Below are positions 51,246 through 59,975 of a stretch of DNA of 63,456 bases, piece by piece. The notes beneath the pieces were generated by a model, which searched no databases, had not been told where the DNA came from, and worked only from the letters and a program-made list of their open reading frames with translations. The DNA is from Methylobacterium sp. J-090 (lineage in GTDB: Bacteria > Pseudomonadota > Alphaproteobacteria > Rhizobiales > Beijerinckiaceae). The stretch is from positions 1 to 63,456 of the forward strand of contig NZ_JAKSXV010000091.1 in the NCBI RefSeq assembly GCF_022829345.1. The letters run 5' to 3'. Within the stretch, counting starts at the first letter, position 1, and each line of letters opens with the position of its first letter. The position numbers were made by a program, and so were the translations under genes.

Positions 51246-52916
51246 TCATCGCAAACGCGGCTGCGTACGTGGCTCCCGCCTGGCTTTGTTCAGGATCACC
51301 CCGACGATACGACCGTGCGAAGCCTGGAGAAGCCGTACCGCCTCGACGGCCTCCTCGATCGTGGTGCGGCCCGCCTCGACGACGAGGACAATACCGTCAA
51401 GGTGCGGACAGAGTACCCGTGATTCCGATCCTGCCGCCAGGGGCGGAAGATCGAGTACGACATCGCGCGTTGCGCAGAGCCCCCCCAAGATCGTCCGCAT
51501 CTGTTCGGAGCCGAGACTGAGGTTGGGGTCAACCTCACCCCTTGCGCTCACCGCTGGAATGAAGCCCAGAACTGCCGAGAGGGGCATCGAGATGCCCTCC
51601 GGTGCTGCAGCACCGTCGAGAAGCACCTCGCTTAAACCCGATGGCGCGTCGGGGGCAAGGGCCGCCGAAAGGGTTGGATTGTGCAAGTCCGCATCGATGA
51701 GTTCGACGGTGTCGTTCGGCACGGACAGAAGGAAAGCGAGATTAGCCGCTACGGTGCTGCGGCCCTCACAATAAGTCCAAGATGCGATTCCGATTGATCG
51801 CGGGCGATGAGGCTGGGCCAGGAGGATGCCCGCACGGACATTCCGCATGCCAAAGGCGAACGATGAGTTGGGCTGATCCATCGCCATTCGGGCGAGGGGA
51901 AGAATTCCGTTTCGCTTAGCCTCACGGCCCCTATTTATTTTGGGGAGGACGCCGAGGCAATCCAGGCCGAGTGACTCTTGGACTTGGCGCCGAGTATTGA
52001 GTGTGCGGTCGAGGGCGTGGCGCACGGCAACCGCAAGGAGGCCTGTGACCAGACCGAAGGTCAGCGCAAAAGCGAGGATCAACCCGTTCTTCGGGTAGGA
52101 CTTGTTGAGCGGAGGCAGGGCTGCGCCTATGATGCGGGCATCGGCATCCGAGAACAGCATGTCGGGGATGCGCCCCTCTCGGACTCCCTCAGAGGCGGCA
52201 CGCTGTTCGGCCTCAATATTGATGATCCGCCCGCGTAGATACTCCGTGCCCTGTAGGGCCGCAGCGGCCTTCACGTCGATCTGGGCTTTGATGTACTGCA
52301 CTGCCGTCGCATTGGCGATGCGTGCGGCCTGCTCCGCGCTTCCAGCCTGATATGAGACTTCAAGGACATAGGACTGGCCGAGCCGTCGTACGCCAACGCG
52401 ATCGGTGAAGGCCTGGAAGGCGCGCGCCCGCGCATCGGTGGGGTTCTCGGGCGCGGAGTCCACAAACCCCAGCGCCGCAGCGACCCGCTCGCGCAGGCCC
52501 GGGCCGTGGGCGACGAACTCCGGAGCCTCTTGGAGGTTAAGGACGTCGAACACGCTCGCCAGGATGCGTTCGGAGCGGATGACTTGAATCTGGCTCTCGG
52601 CCTGCGCGACATCGAGTGCCTGAGCTGCGGTGGTCTGTGATGCGGGCGGTGGAGACCCCAAGGCCTGTCGCGGCTCCAGGATCACCATCGTGGCGGCGGT
52701 GAAGGTGATCGGCGCAACACTCAGGTACCAGGAAGCGAGAGCCAGGCAGAGGGCGAGCCAAATACCCAGGGGCAGGCGTCTGCGCATGACGGTCTCTGCA
52801 ACCTCCCTGAGGTCGAAGGACGGGGCATGGCGATAATTCGGTGTGGCCGCCGTATGCACCAGCCCGGCTGGGGACGCGACGGGCTGCGGCCAGGTTCGGG
52901 ACGGTTCGATCGTCAC
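51246..52916 (-). CDS. Polysaccharide chain-length/tyrosine-kinase-like protein (ExoP/Wzc-like)
   Basis: This 556-residue protein has a Wzz domain between two transmembrane helices (about 50-69, PLGIWLALCLALASWYLSVA, and about 278-297, NGLILAFALTFGLVTGLLAV). A cytosolic P-loop ATPase-like domain follows. Its Walker A reads SWTYCEGRSTVAANLAFLL (near 384), with arginine in place of the invariant lysine. Walker A' is VELIDADLHNPTL and Walker B VVLDLPPLA. There is no C-terminal tyrosine cluster. Kinase activity is therefore doubtful and a structural chain-length role more likely. The GTG at 52916 overlaps the GT2 stop (GTGA). Confidence 0.85.
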   Translation of the reverse strand: MTIEPSRTWPQPVASPAGLVHTAATPNYRHAPSFDLREVAETVMRRRLPLGIWLALCLALASWYLSVAPITFTAATMVILEPRQALGSPPPASQTTAAQALDVAQAESQIQVIRSERILASVFDVLNLQEAPEFVAHGPGLRERVAAALGFVDSAPENPTDARARAFQAFTDRVGVRRLGQSYVLEVSYQAGSAEQAARIANATAVQYIKAQIDVKAAAALQGTEYLRGRIINIEAEQRAASEGVREGRIPDMLFSDADARIIGAALPPLNKSYPKNGLILAFALTFGLVTGLLAVAVRHALDRTLNTRRQVQESLGLDCLGVLPKINRGREAKRNGILPLARMAMDQPNSSFAFGMRNVRAGILLAQPHRPRSIGIASWTYCEGRSTVAANLAFLLSVPNDTVELIDADLHNPTLSAALAPDAPSGLSEVLLDGAAAPEGISMPLSAVLGFIPAVSARGEVDPNLSLGSEQMRTILGGLCATRDVVLDLPPLAAGSESRVLCPHLDGIVLVVEAGRTTIEEAVEAVRLLQASHGRIVGVILNKARREPRTQPRLR

Positions 52917-53779
52917 AGGGTAGCCGCCTTTTCTGGTGTGACCCGGCCGCGGGCGAGGTCGAGAAAACCCAAGATGTTGCCGCGGAGCCGGCCAGCCCGG
53001 TCGATGAAGGGTTCCGGCCGGAGGGTCCTAACGAGGTTACTCGCGACGTTGCCGAAGATGTGCCGAACCACGAGTGCCGTGCGCATCGTCCCCTTGCGGT
53101 TAAGGTAGACCGGATTGACCACCTGCGAGTAGCCGAGTTGGACGCCGGACGAGCGCCCACCTTTAACGCCCATGTGAACGCCGAGGGCTGTCCCCACCTT
53201 CACGCAACGTCCGCCGCGGCTTGTCAGTGCGGCACCAAAATCGCGATCCTCGAGCCAACCGTAGAGCACCAGCCGCTCATCGAAAGTCGCCTGCCCGATC
53301 ATTGTACGGCGAAACGCCATGTTGCATCCATAGGGGCTGAAGGGCTCGGCGACCCAATTCGTATGGCTTTCGGGGGGGGCTTCGATGCGAGTGAAGGCTT
53401 CTTCAACCGAAAGCCCCGGCCCCTTAATACCATCGGCCAGTAGGTTGCCCGTTACCGCGCCCACCTCAGGTCGTGCCGCGAACACCCCCAGCACCGTCTC
53501 GATCCAGAGGGGATGAGGCACGAAATCGTCGTCGAAAAACACGATGACATCAGTGTTAGCGGGTATCGCGGCAAGGGCGAGATTGCGTTGCCGACATGAT
53601 CCCTTCGGACCGATAACGACTTGCACCTCAGCCTGATCCACGAGGGCGCCTGCATCGCTCTCCCGGACGCAGGAGACGATCACAGAGGCGGGCCTGATGG
53701 TCTGCTGCCTTACCATCTCGTAGGTTTGAGACAATGTCTCGGGACGTCCATAGGTCGCGTAAATCAAGCAGACTTCCAT
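52913..53779 (-). CDS. Glycosyltransferase family 2
   Basis: This 288-residue GT-A enzyme has MEVCLIYATYGRPETLSQTY at the N-terminus, KGSCRQRNLALAAIPANTDV and the metal motif VIVFFDDDFVPHPLWIETVL. Later blocks are SPYGCNMAFRRTM and LYGWLEDRDFGAALTSRGGR, the catalytic ED pair of GT2. ATG at 53779 follows GGGGAGGCGT. The stop overlaps the chain-length gene (GTGA), coupling assembly with polymer control. It should add one sugar to the lipid-linked repeat unit. Confidence 0.85.
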   Translation of the reverse strand: MEVCLIYATYGRPETLSQTYEMVRQQTIRPASVIVSCVRESDAGALVDQAEVQVVIGPKGSCRQRNLALAAIPANTDVIVFFDDDFVPHPLWIETVLGVFAARPEVGAVTGNLLADGIKGPGLSVEEAFTRIEAPPESHTNWVAEPFSPYGCNMAFRRTMIGQATFDERLVLYGWLEDRDFGAALTSRGGRCVKVGTALGVHMGVKGGRSSGVQLGYSQVVNPVYLNRKGTMRTALVVRHIFGNVASNLVRTLRPEPFIDRAGRLRGNILGFLDLARGRVTPEKAATL

Positions 53780-53900
53780 ACGCCTCCCCTCGTCCGCGGA
53801 TTGATGCAAATCGCGCCCGATGGAGTTGGTGAGGTTGACCGGAGATTTCGTCGCGCTGGTGCCGGCAATGAATGCGCCCGCATTCGCAGAGTTCAACATG

Positions 53901-55121
53901 TCAGCTTCTCCGATCCCCATCGACCGGGGAGGCCCGATATTCCGACATGGATTTTGGTTGAGACTGTCGACGCCCGGATTGAAGGCATTCTGCGTAGACT
54001 GCCAGGGTTTCGCGGGCGACGCGGGCGATACAAAGGTGCTCGATGTTGTGCTGGCTGTTGCGCTTCCACAAGACAAGCTTCTCCGGGTTGGTCACCAGCG
54101 CCAGGATCGCGTCGCCGAGTTGCGTCGGATCACCTGGTGGCACCAGAATCCCGGCACGGCCATTCTCAAGGAGCTCTGGAATACCGTCGACCGCCGTCGC
54201 GACGACGGCGCAGCCTGCCGCACGGGCCTCTGAGATAACGAGGGGCGCTGGGTCGGCGAGGGAGGGAAGGATGAAGATGTCGGCGGCGGCGAGGAACGGT
54301 CGCGGATCGGACTGACCGCCAGAGAACGTCACGGCCGACGCCCCGGCCATGCGGGCAACCCGCTCTTTGTAAGCGTCCGCGTGCGGTCCCTCCCCTACGA
54401 TGGTGAGGCAGGTATCGGGACGGGTCGCATGGACGCGCTCGAACGCGTCAAGGAGATCCGCCACCCCTTTTCGCGGATGGAGGCCTCCGATGAAGAGGAG
54501 GTTCGGCGCTCTCGCACCCGGCACCGCTGCCGGCCCGTCGACACCCCCGTCCATCTCGGCATCGATCAACGACGCTCTAAACGGGGGGGGCGGTGGAGGT
54601 ACCTGCGAATCCAATCGGGCCGAACCGATGGTCCCATTGAGGACGACGCGCAGTCGCCGGGCGGGAATTCCACGGTCCGCCATCGAACGGCCGACCGCCG
54701 CGCTCACGGCAATCACCCGCCGCCCTACTCCCATTGCCACGGCGCTCCGCTCGAAGGCGTTGTGAACCGTGGTAATGAGTGGCGTGCCGTGGAGGATGCA
54801 TCCGGGCCATGCCAGCAACGCGCTCGTCATCATATGCGCGTGAACGATGTCGACGGTGCAGGCTTGCCGAGAGAGGGCCAGGAGCGCGCGGGCTATGACC
54901 AGGGGACGCCGAAACTGATCAATGCGAATGACATCGACCCCATTTTCGCGGAGCAGATCATCGAAGCTGCCGCCACCGCTGCAGACTAGGACAGTATGGC
55001 CGAGCCGGGCTTGAGCGCAGGCGAGATCGACGGCGGCATGGACATGGCCGTTCAATCGATAGGTGTGATTCAGGACGTGGAGGATGCGCATCCGATTGGG
55101 ATCCGCGCGTTCGCCCGCCAT
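53901..55121 (-). CDS. Glycosyltransferase family 4
   Basis: This 406-residue GT-B enzyme has an N-terminal domain beginning MRILHVLNHTYRLNGHVHAA at residue 11. The donor-side domain has LFIGGLHPRKGVADLLDAFE and the retaining motif PLVISEARAAGCAVVATAVD (E-x7-E). ATG at 55121 overlaps the previous stop in a TGATG arrangement; an ATG at 55091 lies at the family start. A proline run (about residues 187-193) lies in the linker. It belongs to the minus-strand series from the priming transferase at 56927. Confidence 0.85.
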   Translation of the reverse strand: MAGERADPNRMRILHVLNHTYRLNGHVHAAVDLACAQARLGHTVLVCSGGGSFDDLLRENGVDVIRIDQFRRPLVIARALLALSRQACTVDIVHAHMMTSALLAWPGCILHGTPLITTVHNAFERSAVAMGVGRRVIAVSAAVGRSMADRGIPARRLRVVLNGTIGSARLDSQVPPPPPPFRASLIDAEMDGGVDGPAAVPGARAPNLLFIGGLHPRKGVADLLDAFERVHATRPDTCLTIVGEGPHADAYKERVARMAGASAVTFSGGQSDPRPFLAAADIFILPSLADPAPLVISEARAAGCAVVATAVDGIPELLENGRAGILVPPGDPTQLGDAILALVTNPEKLVLWKRNSQHNIEHLCIARVARETLAVYAECLQSGRRQSQPKSMSEYRASPVDGDRRS

Positions 55122-56197
55122 CAGGACAGCCTTCCGCAGAGGTCGAGGTAGCCGCGTGCCGTCGTGTTCCATGAGTACCGGGCGGCCTGGATCCGACCCC
55201 GCCCACGCAAGTCGTCGCGCAGGGCCGTTGAGCCAGCCAAGGCGGCGAGGTGCGCGGTCCAAGTCTCGGGGTCGTTCGGGGATGCCATCAAGGCCGCGCC
55301 TCCGCATATCTCGGGGAGGCTGCTCCGATCCGACGAGACCACCGGGCAGCCGGACGCCATCGCCTCCAGGACGGGAAGGCCGAACCCCTCGGTGAACGAT
55401 GGAAAGGCGAGGCAGATCGCCCGCGAGAACAGGAGCGCGAGATCATCGTCGGAGACTCGGCCCAGCATGCGGATGTTCGCCGCCCGGACGGTCTCGATCC
55501 CAGTGAAAATACCGCCGTCGCCGCCTGCGACCAAGAGGTCGACGCCGAGGGCGTCCAGTGTATCGGCGAGCCCCAGGATCAGGCCGATATTCTTATGACG
55601 GGCGCGGCTGCCGAGGAGCAAGACAAACGGGCGGTCTTGCGGTTTTTCGGAAAACACCCGCGCAGCGGCCGCGTTCCAGCGCAGGGCATGCTCGTGCCCG
55701 TTCGGCAGGATTTCCACATCGCGCAGGGCGATGGGCAGGTGTTCGGCCAGTTGCCGGGCCGCGTCGTGGGACACCGTGGCGATCCGGGCCGCGCGACGGA
55801 CAATCATCGGTTGCAGGGTCCGATACAGCGCCCGAAAGCGCCATCCGTAGCTGTCCGGCATTCGGAACACGTTAGCATCGTGGATGCAAACGACCTGCGA
55901 GGCTCTCATAACGGGGGCCGTGTTGCACAGGTTGAGCAGGGGGCCGCGCCAGTTTATCGGCAGGACCGCTTGCTCCCACAGGTGGCCACCGGGCGACCGA
56001 GTGATGCTCACATCAATGGCATCCAGGCGCGGAATCGCCGATGGTTTGGGCGGTGCGACCAGCGTGGACCGCTGCCGTGTTGCAGCGAGGCTCCGGTCCA
56101 GGGCGCCCAGCACCTCCCGGGCGTAGCGTTGTACGCCAGTGAGCGGTTGCGTGAGAAAACGTCCATTAATGGCGTACGCGGAGGGATCCGTCGTCAT
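55121..56197 (-). CDS. Glycosyltransferase family 4
   Basis: This 358-residue GT-B enzyme has YAINGRFLTQPLTGVQRYAR at the start, the usual N-terminus of GT4 mannosyl- or galactosyl-transferases. It also has VLLLGSRARHKNIGLILGLA and AFPSFTEGFGLPVLEAMASG, the E-x7-E donor site. ATG at 56197 was chosen because upstream sequence is unrelated. The stop and the next gene's start overlap in TGATG. It lies 37 bp after the priming transferase. Confidence 0.87.
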   Translation of the reverse strand: MTTDPSAYAINGRFLTQPLTGVQRYAREVLGALDRSLAATRQRSTLVAPPKPSAIPRLDAIDVSITRSPGGHLWEQAVLPINWRGPLLNLCNTAPVMRASQVVCIHDANVFRMPDSYGWRFRALYRTLQPMIVRRAARIATVSHDAARQLAEHLPIALRDVEILPNGHEHALRWNAAAARVFSEKPQDRPFVLLLGSRARHKNIGLILGLADTLDALGVDLLVAGGDGGIFTGIETVRAANIRMLGRVSDDDLALLFSRAICLAFPSFTEGFGLPVLEAMASGCPVVSSDRSSLPEICGGAALMASPNDPETWTAHLAALAGSTALRDDLRGRGRIQAARYSWNTTARGYLDLCGRLS

Positions 56198-56234
56198 CGC
56201 CACCAACCCTGGGCGGGGATCCGCCGAACTGCGA

Positions 56235-56927
56235 TCAATAGCTGCCTCTGGCCGCCAGCACCGCCGGGAACGTCTGGATGAGGATAGTGAGATCTCGGCG
56301 AAAACTCCGCGTCGCCACGTATTCGCAGTCAAGGGCGACCCTCTGAGCATACGAGGTGTCGTTTCGACCGCTGATCTGCCACGCCCCGGTCATACCCGGG
56401 CGAACCTGCTCGTAGTATCCCATCGAACTGCCGTAATGACGGACCTCGGCGGAAACGATTGGTCGCGGGCCGACGAGACTCATCTCACCGCGGAGCACGT
56501 TGATGAGCTGCGGGAGTTCATCGAGGCTGCTTTTGCGCAGGACGTGCCCGAACGCCGTAACTCGCGGATCGAGCTTCAGTTTGCGGGTCGCTTCCCACTC
56601 CGCCCGGGCTTCGGCGTTTAAGGCAAGGTGCTCCTTCAGTTTGGCGTCGGCGTCGACAACCATGGTGCGGAATTTGAGACATGGGAACATCCGCCCCCGG
56701 TGTCCGACGCGGGGATGCTGGATGAAGAACGGTCGTCCCTGAAACAGCAGCGCTACGAGGATGATCAAGAAGAGGGGCAGGAACGCGATAATGATGCCCG
56801 TCGCAAGGGTAACATCGAAGCCACGCTTCAGCCGATCCTGCGTTTCCCGTCCGTTTGCCGATGCATCATGTGCGATTGGCCGATACGCCCCTGCAACGAC
56901 CGATTGCGGGTTCGAATTGCTCATCAT
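56235..56927 (-). CDS. exoY: Undecaprenyl-phosphate sugar-1-phosphate transferase (ExoY-like priming enzyme)
   Basis: This 230-residue polyprenyl-phosphate glycosyl-1-phosphate transferase has an N-terminal KRGFDVTLATGIIIAFLPLF (basic residues then a reentrant membrane helix). The bacterial-sugar-transferase blocks follow: HPRVGHRGRMFPCLKFRTMV, RKSSLDELPQLINVLRGEMS, LVGPRPIVSAEVRHYG and RPGMTGAWQISGRND. It starts repeat-unit synthesis by loading a sugar phosphate, galactose in Sinorhizobium ExoY, on undecaprenyl phosphate. Tandem ATGs (56927, 56924) are both possible. It heads the minus-strand operon. Confidence 0.9.
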   Translation of the reverse strand: MMSNSNPQSVVAGAYRPIAHDASANGRETQDRLKRGFDVTLATGIIIAFLPLFLIILVALLFQGRPFFIQHPRVGHRGRMFPCLKFRTMVVDADAKLKEHLALNAEARAEWEATRKLKLDPRVTAFGHVLRKSSLDELPQLINVLRGEMSLVGPRPIVSAEVRHYGSSMGYYEQVRPGMTGAWQISGRNDTSYAQRVALDCEYVATRSFRRDLTILIQTFPAVLAARGSY

Positions 56928-57381
56928 GGCGGCATTTCCCTTCCTGGGACAGGCTGACCGCGCGCTCTTCGCAGTGCGGTATTCATTCGTTAACGAAACC
57001 CTAACGCGAAAAAAAGATGTCCGGCCCGATTAATCTCCAAATTAATTTAAACCATTGCGCATTCCCGTGCGTTCCTAGTTTGATTGACAAGCTCAAAATG
57101 CCGTTGTGCGAGGGCATATCGACGTTCGGTTGATGAGACATCAAACAAATCATCCGGTCTTTTGATGTTTTTCGGATAGCGATTTGTGGCTTTGGGTCAC
57201 GTAAAAGTGAAGCGCACGCTATGTTTCGTTCATTTCTTCGAGAGACGAGCTGACTTTGAGTAACAAAACTTTGTCGGAGACAAATGGCGATCCGGTCAGC
57301 GGGCGGCTTCGTGGAGCTTCCGGCGGCGGGACCGCAGGTTCTGCCTCGGCAGCTGTCTCGCATGTGCGAAAGCCGCGCGAA
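56928..57381. promoter_or_regulatory. Divergent promoter region of the exopolysaccharide locus
   Basis: This gap separates the priming transferase from a divergent glycosyltransferase. The stretch around 56980-57055 is AT-richer, with ATTAATCTCCAAATTAATTT (an ATTAAT-n-ATTAAT repeat) and the inverted GTTAACGAAACCCTAACG near 56989. These are candidate regulator sites for the TetR protein at 58557 or another factor. If the glycosyltransferase starts at a TTG at 57256, the gap is shorter. Confidence 0.35.
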
Positions 57382-58479
57382 ATGCGTGTCGCTATCGTTC
57401 ACTATTGGTTTGTCGGGATGCGCGGCGGCGAGAAAGTCGTCGAGGCACTGTGCGACCTGTATCCGCAGGCGGACATTTTTACTCACATCTACGTGCCTGA
57501 AGCGGTCTCGGAGAAGATCCGGGCCCACCGGGTTACGACATCCTTTATCGCCTCCCTGCCCAGGGCGGCGCAAAACTACAAGTCCTACCTGACACTGATG
57601 CCGCTGGCCTTGGAGCAACTGGATCTGCGCGGCTATGATCTTGTGATCAGCAGCGAATCGGGACCGGCGAAGGGCGTTATCCCACCCGCGGGGGCGCTTC
57701 ATATCTGCTACTGCCACTCACCGATGCGTTACGTGTGGAACATGTTCCACGACTATCGGGAGCGGAGCGGGTTTCTAACACGCTGGCTCATGCCGCCGCT
57801 CTCGCACTACATCCGCACCTGGGATGCGGTTTCGGCCAACAGAGTGCACGAGTTCGTGGCCAACTCACGCACCGTCGCCCAGCGCCTTCGGAGCTATTAC
57901 CGGCGCGACTCGACCGTGATCCACCCGCCCGTGGATACGGCCGCGTTCGACCGCGTCAGCCCCGAGGATCTCGGCGATTACCATCTCATGGTGGGAGAAC
58001 TCGTCCGTTACAAGCGCCCGGAATTGGCGGTTGAGGCATTCAACCGAGCGGGCCTCAATCTCGTTGTCATCGGCGGTGGCGAAATGTTGGATGAACTTCG
58101 CAAGCTCGCCGGGCCGACGGTGACGATTCTCGGTCCCCAGCCGTTCGCGTCTCTCCAGCATCATTATGCCCGGGCGCAAGCGCTGATTTTCCCGGGCGAG
58201 GAAGATTTCGGCATCGTGCCGGTGGAGGCGATGGCAAGCGGTCGTCCAGTGGTCGCTTTCGGCCGTGGCGGCGCCTCTGAGACGGTCATCGATGGAGTCA
58301 CGGGAACGTTCTTCATGGAACAGACTGTCGACGCGCTGCTTGATGCCGTCGATCGATGTCGGCGGATGCCATTTTCGCCCGAAGTTGCCATGCGTCATGC
58401 GGAAGAATACGGACTGGCGCGCTTCTCAAGAGAAATGAGCAAATTTATCGCCGAAGCACTAAAACGACATAATGGGTAG
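57382..58479 (+). CDS. Glycosyltransferase family 4
   Basis: This 365-residue GT-B enzyme starts MRVAIVHYWFVGMRGGEKVV, the block of GT4 enzymes that place mannose or a related sugar. It has CYCHSPMRYVWNMFHDYRER, YHLMVGELVRYKRPELAVEA and the donor-site IVPVEAMASGRPVVAFGRGG. The frame is open upstream to a TTG at 57256, adding 42 low-complexity residues; the ATG at 57382 matches the family start but has no clear ribosome site. It is divergent from the priming transferase, upstream of the TetR regulator. Confidence 0.83.
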   Translation: MRVAIVHYWFVGMRGGEKVVEALCDLYPQADIFTHIYVPEAVSEKIRAHRVTTSFIASLPRAAQNYKSYLTLMPLALEQLDLRGYDLVISSESGPAKGVIPPAGALHICYCHSPMRYVWNMFHDYRERSGFLTRWLMPPLSHYIRTWDAVSANRVHEFVANSRTVAQRLRSYYRRDSTVIHPPVDTAAFDRVSPEDLGDYHLMVGELVRYKRPELAVEAFNRAGLNLVVIGGGEMLDELRKLAGPTVTILGPQPFASLQHHYARAQALIFPGEEDFGIVPVEAMASGRPVVAFGRGGASETVIDGVTGTFFMEQTVDALLDAVDRCRRMPFSPEVAMRHAEEYGLARFSREMSKFIAEALKRHNG

Positions 58480-58556
58480 TACTGCCGAACTCCAAAGAAC
58501 ATGTCCAAGCGCGTACGACGAAAAGGAATTAGTCGTTGAATACCGGAGTTAGTCTG

Positions 58557-59249
58557 ATGGTCGATGCGGTGGGTGAACAAGCGCGCAGTCGAGGACGGCC
58601 GCCGCGGAGCGAAAGTGTGGGCGGTCGTAGAAAGCTCATTGAACTAGCGCGAAAAATCATGAGTTTGCGCCCGCGCACGGATATTCAACGCCGCGAGATT
58701 GCGAACGTCGTTGGCGTGACACCGGCGCTAATCAACTACTACTTTCCAGACAAGTGGAGTCTGCTTGAGGCTGCAGCTTATCCGATCGTTGTAGATCTTA
58801 TAGATGCGGTCGAATACCTGCTGGACTCTTCCGTGCTGCCGGTCCAAAAGCTTGAGGCCCTAATCGCAGTCTACCTTGTTTATCACAAGAATAATGGCTA
58901 TGCCCTTGAGTATTACATCAATGCTTCCATAAACCTAGAAAAACAACATAACATCGATCTTATCAAGTCTTGCCGAAGCAAGGTTTATGATTTAATTCGA
59001 CAAAATACGCCCGATACGATACCGCAAACGTTGGGCGCTGAAATCGTCCATTCCATGCTGTGGGGCGTTTGCGAATCCCTGGGGCGTCTCCAGGTGGCAC
59101 AGCAGGGAAGTGCTCTCGCGCAGGACGGTGATTGCGCATACGTGGAAACTTATACGCCCCTCGTGCTGACACATTTTCTCCAGGGCATCCTGAAAGCGCC
59201 GACCCCACCGCTGGAGGTGCCGATGCTTGTTTCTTCGGGGGCTTTGTAA
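58557..59249 (+). CDS. TetR-family transcriptional regulator
   Basis: This 230-residue protein has an N-terminal helix-turn-helix (RREIANVVGVTPALINYYFP, then DKWSLLEAAA, about 45-75) and an all-helical ligand domain. ATG at 58557 follows GGAGTTAGTCTG, a good ribosome site. The composition is AT-richer than the neighbouring sugar genes. Because it lies inside the exopolysaccharide locus, control of those promoters is likely but unproven; no operator was identified with certainty. Confidence 0.82.
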   Translation: MVDAVGEQARSRGRPPRSESVGGRRKLIELARKIMSLRPRTDIQRREIANVVGVTPALINYYFPDKWSLLEAAAYPIVVDLIDAVEYLLDSSVLPVQKLEALIAVYLVYHKNNGYALEYYINASINLEKQHNIDLIKSCRSKVYDLIRQNTPDTIPQTLGAEIVHSMLWGVCESLGRLQVAQQGSALAQDGDCAYVETYTPLVLTHFLQGILKAPTPPLEVPMLVSSGAL

Positions 59250-59505
59250 GCGCTTTGCAGAACCACCGGGTGCATTGCTAACGGACCAGTATGGAGGGGA
59301 CTGCCCGATTCTTCCTGCCTCGGCCTATTCAGGCTTAAAATTCTCTGGCAGAACTCTCTTCGATGCGGGAACCTGGTAAGATTTTATTGACTGGCAAATG
59401 CTAGTTTTTGAAAAGCCGGCGCTCGTCGTGTCGATCTATGCGATGTCCGTCGGACGCGCAGAACCCATAATCCTTTGAGGATCATGGAGAAAGCTAGAGC
59501 GTCTC

Positions 59506-59811
59506 ATGATCCAGATCTGCGCTGGTGCACTCTGTGTCGGCTTCTTGGTCGCGTTCATTCTCCGGTTCCTACCTTTCGCCGGCAGCTTGATGATATCGCT
59601 CGTGATCGGGTCTGGTCTCTCGCTGACATATGGTCGTTCATTCGGCGATACTTTAATGGCGGCCCTTAGCATTTTGATTGCCTGCCAGGTAGGGTACGGT
59701 TTCGGAACCGTGACAGCCGCACTCGGCGATCGAGTTCTGCGCCCGTATCGGCGCCCCCAACGAGCAAACGGTACAGAGACGGTCAAACGCGTGCGCTCAG
59801 GTCGAGAATAG
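59506..59811 (+). CDS. Small membrane protein of the exopolysaccharide locus
   Basis: This 101-residue protein has three hydrophobic segments (CAGALCVGFLVAFILRFLPF, SLMISLVIGSGLSL, LMAALSILIACQVGYGFGTV) and a basic C-terminus. No family was recognised. ATG at 59506 was chosen. It sits between the regulator and the putative polymerase on the same strand and may help assembly at the inner membrane. The 256 bp before it show nothing recognisable. Confidence 0.55.
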   Translation: MIQICAGALCVGFLVAFILRFLPFAGSLMISLVIGSGLSLTYGRSFGDTLMAALSILIACQVGYGFGTVTAALGDRVLRPYRRPQRANGTETVKRVRSGRE

Positions 59812-59975
59812 GCATCCTACCTGGGATTTGAACGCCGGGTTCGTTGAAAACTCGGACCGGTCCTTTGATGTGCCGCGCCGGTCTTCGAGCGGGCTGCGGA
59901 TCGATCCGGGGCATGAAGGTGTCGGGTCCATATAACACTGCGGCGATTTGGCGCGTCCCCTCCCCTAAGGATGGA

